A stretch of 64,000 nucleotides of DNA. It comes from Pocillopora verrucosa. Its lineage: Eukaryota > Cnidaria > Anthozoa > Scleractinia > Pocilloporidae. A program made the position numbers and the translations under genes. The stretch is taken from contig NC_089322.1 in the NCBI RefSeq assembly GCF_036669915.1, positions 17,204,219-17,268,218 of the forward strand, given 5' to 3'. The notes beneath the pieces were generated by a model, which did not search any database, was not told the DNA's origin, and saw nothing but the letters and a program-made list of their open reading frames with translations. Positions 62,831 through 64,000 of this stretch are shown in pieces. Position 1 is the stretch's first letter. The number at the start of each line of letters is the position of its first letter.

Positions 62831-64000
62831 TCCAAAATAACATTGGAACTTGTGAAATATTATTAACCTAGAGGTGAACTGGAAACCAAACAGTACTTGT
62901 CTGGAAGGATAGCAAAAAGGTGCTTCAAAATGGAAAGAAACAACCGAAAGAGATGGAGTTTTGTCAAAGAAAGTGATATTTTCAGAGATTGCGAAGGACA
63001 CTCTATTTTTTTACTCCCAAGGCTAAATTTTCGGCATGCGTCAGGTAACCTTACTAAAAAATTTTGCCTTTTAGGGTAAACGAGAAAACTATGTAAGACA
63101 TCAATTTTGAAAACTTTCCTTTAATTACCTTTGTCTCAACAGCCAGACATCTTAGAATCATTTGCTCCTTGTTACAGAGACCGTTTATGAACATAAAGCG
63201 ACGTAAACGAACAATTTTTTCCTTTGTATCAGTTTTCCACCCACTATTGATTCTAGAGATATTTTAATTATTTGAAAAATTTAATCTGAATATATCGACA
63301 CACAGGCGCTCACCGGGAGCCAGTCGCTGCGCGTGGTCAAAACACCCCCCGCCGTGCTGTTTGGTAAACGAAAGTTTCCATGGCGAACTTTTTGGCTCGA
63401 AAATGAGAGAGTGGCCTCTATATAGCATCAAATAAAAAGTGCCTTGAATGTAGTGTTGATAGTTTGAAGGCTGCGCTACAAATGCGTATTCCCTGCAATG
63501 GTTTTCAAATACACTGAAAGGTAGAATTGATGGTGACAGACTGGTTAAACGATTACCACAGTTGCGTGACATACGCAAAAACCGTGACGTCCGTCGAAGA
63601 TGTGGTCAAAATTGTGGTTATTTTCATGATTGAAGTTTCGAATTGACGCAGCATTTTTTTATCAGTGAAGTCAAACGAGCATTCTTGAAGGAAAACTTGT
63701 TTCAACAAAGAAGGAACGCTCTGAGATGCGTCATTGCATATCCTGACTGTCACGCCACCGGAAATGAAGAACAAGTAAATTTTCGCATGAAAAGTTTGAA
63801 TAAGATGCGTTTGAGGTCGAATCAAGTAAAGTATTTGTATGGTAGAGCTTATTGCAAAGTTTTTAAATTTCTTGATTTTTATGAGTTCACCCGGCTTTCT
63901 AACTCGGCGATGGTTACAGAATGCATCTGAAAGCAATTTCTTCGGATTTATATGTAGGGCTATTCTTAGTACAAGATGCTATCCAATGAAATGCTTCGTT
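62831..64000. other. Right edge without a supported gene
   Basis: Overlapping open frames on both strands (62804-63079; 63264-63578 and 63553-63936 minus; 63643-63930 plus) show no domain or splice-supported extension. CpG density rises at about 63290-63420 and 63560-63600, which might mark a promoter of a gene beyond the window. Confidence 0.35.

Noticed and set aside
63553-63936. 127-codon minus-strand frame and a 95-codon plus-strand frame at the window edge
   Set aside because: They overlap each other on opposite strands and neither shows a domain. The region may be the edge of a gene outside the window.

Overview
This is eukaryotic nuclear DNA from an AT-rich invertebrate genome. Genes are split into many short coding exons by introns of roughly 0.1-1.9 kb, mostly GT-AG. 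The gene content is metazoan, and introns and spacers are full of short non-autonomous DNA transposons and tRNA-derived SINEs. Repeat style and gene set suggest an anthozoan cnidarian, most likely a stony coral. That placement is inference from memory of coral genomes, not a search result. No prokaryotic operon, CRISPR array, rRNA or convincing functional tRNA was seen, and no retrovirus- or Polinton-like element was recognised.

Layout. (1) 1829-10114, minus strand: a ten-exon gene for a 785-residue type I membrane receptor with a signal peptide, a Cys-rich ectodomain, a Thr-rich mucin-like stalk, one membrane helix and a cytoplasmic tail with 19 tyrosines, including a textbook ITAM. (2) 10115-10996: head-to-head spacer holding a foldback-like element with a 60-bp minisatellite. 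(3) 10997-25186, plus strand: three tandem genes for NAPE-hydrolysing phospholipase D (NAPE-PLD). Copy 2 has a one-base frameshift in its first coding exon and copy 3 uses a GC-AG intron. (4) 26450-32584, minus strand: PSMA5, proteasome subunit alpha-5, ten exons. (5) 32959-41948, plus strand: PMPCB, the beta subunit of the mitochondrial processing peptidase, 17 exons, head-to-head with PSMA5 across 374 bp. (6) 42778-43545, minus strand: an intronless seven-helix membrane protein of unknown family. (7) 47036-59738: five Rho-family GTPase genes, each with its whole coding region in one exon and a predicted 3' splice site just upstream of the ATG. The last is a canonical RhoA. The other four are divergent, and two have lost the catalytic glutamine. 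(8) 59739-64000: no gene supported, only repeats.

The two housekeeping genes flank a shared promoter. The NAPE-PLD and Rho arrays are local tandem expansions and the most lineage-specific content. The most interesting signals are the Rho array, with altered switch regions, a natural Q63E and an 11-bp motif found upstream of three paralogues, and the ITAM-bearing mucin receptor. At least three related MITE families with TTAA target sites and CCCTTTAAC ends (piggyBac-like) account for about two dozen copies. Exon boundaries were derived by hand from splice consensus, reading-frame phase and comparison between paralogues or with remembered human proteins. They need transcript confirmation.
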